NCBI GenBank assembly: GCA_964618405.1
Contig: CAZUAY010000248.1
Span: 1-5,895, forward strand
DNA from: JBBQIY01 sp964618405
GTDB lineage: Bacteria > Verrucomicrobiota > Kiritimatiellia > RFP12 > UBA3636
Direction of reading: 5' to 3'
DNA: 5,895 bases
This document shows positions 5,741 to 5,895 of the stretch, piece after piece. The notes below the pieces were generated by a model. That model made no database searches, was not told the origin of the DNA, and saw only the letters and a list, made by a program, of their open reading frames with translations. The translations under genes and the position numbers were made by a program. Numbering within the stretch: the stretch's first letter is position 1; each line of letters starts with the position of its first letter.

Positions 5741-5769
5741 ATCCTACCATTTTGACAGAAGCCTTTCAA
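5741..5769 (-). promoter_or_regulatory. Candidate promoter of the PHP gene
   Basis: On the minus strand TTGAAA (5769-5764, five of six -35 bases) is followed after 17 bases by TAGGAT (5746-5741, four of six -10 bases). Transcription would start near 5734, about 64 bases before the ATG at 5670. The -10 is mediocre, so this is tentative. Confidence 0.35.
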
Positions 5770-5779
5770 GTTTTCACGT

Positions 5780-5829
5780 TTAGGCACAGGTAATCGGTTA
5801 GGCACAGGGGGCTGTGCCTAACCGATTAC
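5780..5829. repeat. REP-like perfect palindrome (18-bp stem, GGGG loop) with an extra half-site
   Basis: Bases 5790-5807 are an exact reverse complement of 5812-5829, with only GGGG (5808-5811) between them; the arms centre on TTAGGCACAG / CTGTGCCTAA. An 11-base direct copy of part of the left arm, TTAGGCACAGG, also occurs just outside at 5780-5790, repeated at 5798-5808. The stem is longer and more exact than an ordinary terminator, and no T-run follows on either strand. It resembles a repetitive extragenic palindrome or a small non-autonomous mobile unit; it could also be a protein-binding site. No neighbouring transposase is in the window. Confidence 0.7.
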
Positions 5830-5830
5830 A

Positions 5831-5865
5831 GTCGCTAGTCGCTAGTGGCTAGTCGCTAGTAGCCA
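5831..5865. repeat. 7-bp tandem repeat, five units of GTCGCTA type
   Basis: Units start at 5831, 5838, 5845, 5852 and 5859: GTCGCTA, GTCGCTA, GTGGCTA, GTCGCTA, GTAGCCA. It begins one base after the large palindrome. The last units also form a 7-bp hairpin, GTGGCTA (5845-5851) with TAGCCAC (5860-5866), around an 8-base loop. A single related GCTAGTCGC occurs at 4870-4878, beyond the PHP gene. There is no coding sense in it. Confidence 0.7.
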
Positions 5866-5878
5866 CGGTAGTGGTAGT

Positions 5879-5895
5879 CGACAAAGTTCGCGACA
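5879..5895. repeat. Start of a second CGACAAAG 12-bp tandem repeat, cut by the right edge
   Basis: CGACAAAG at 5879-5886 is followed by four bases and then CGACA at 5891-5895, so the 12-base period begins again when the window ends. The unit is the reverse complement of the CTTTGTCG array at 4807-4838. Only one and a half units are visible. Confidence 0.45.

Noticed and set aside
5831..5895. CRISPR array at the right end
   Set aside because: The repeats are 7 and 12 bases in direct tandem, with no 20-40 base repeats and no unique spacers.

Overview
The window is about 5.9 kb of a draft bacterial assembly: it holds a run of exactly 100 Ns at 2415-2514, the usual placeholder for a scaffold gap of unknown size. 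It has mid-range GC, generous intergenic spacers (about 110-510 bp) and mostly single-gene transcription units on alternating strands. Several spacers carry short-period tandem repeats: ACAGGAT-type, CGACAAAG-type and CTAGTCGC-type. Together with the style of the secreted protein and the PHP protein, this suggests a member of the Planctomycetes-Verrucomicrobia-Chlamydiae group, perhaps the Opitutae. That is an impression without a phylogenetic marker and should be held loosely.

Layout, left to right. A possible C-terminal fragment of an unknown gene runs off the left edge (3-134, +). Next is a VTT/DedA-like membrane protein (243-887, -). Divergent from it is a SAM-dependent O-methyltransferase of the Methyltransf_2 type (1143-2156, +) with a clear ribosome binding site, a good sigma70-like promoter and a dyad lying across that promoter. 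A spacer and the assembly gap follow. Right of the gap is a secreted, methionine-rich protein of unknown function on the minus strand (2515-3347, C-terminus lost in the gap). A 510-bp spacer comes next; it has a promoter at each end and a possible 50-residue, strongly basic small ORF with its own Shine-Dalgarno sequence. Then come an RluA-family pseudouridine synthase (3858-4772, +) and, convergent with it, a PHP-domain metal-dependent phosphoesterase (4994-5670, -) interrupted by one -1 frameshift. The right end (5671-5895) is noncoding and repeat-rich. It contains a perfect 18-bp-stem palindrome, a heptamer tandem repeat and the start of a 12-bp tandem repeat whose inverted relative lies on the other side of the PHP gene.

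The genes do not form an obvious pathway or operon. They read as ordinary chromosomal singletons: membrane homeostasis, small-molecule methylation, a secreted lineage-specific protein, RNA modification and a phosphoesterase. I found no defence system, CRISPR array, integrase, transposase, tRNA or rRNA. The observations most worth checking are the basic small ORF at 3524-3676, the repeat families bracketing the PHP gene, the repaired reading of the PHP gene, and the dyad over the methyltransferase promoter.
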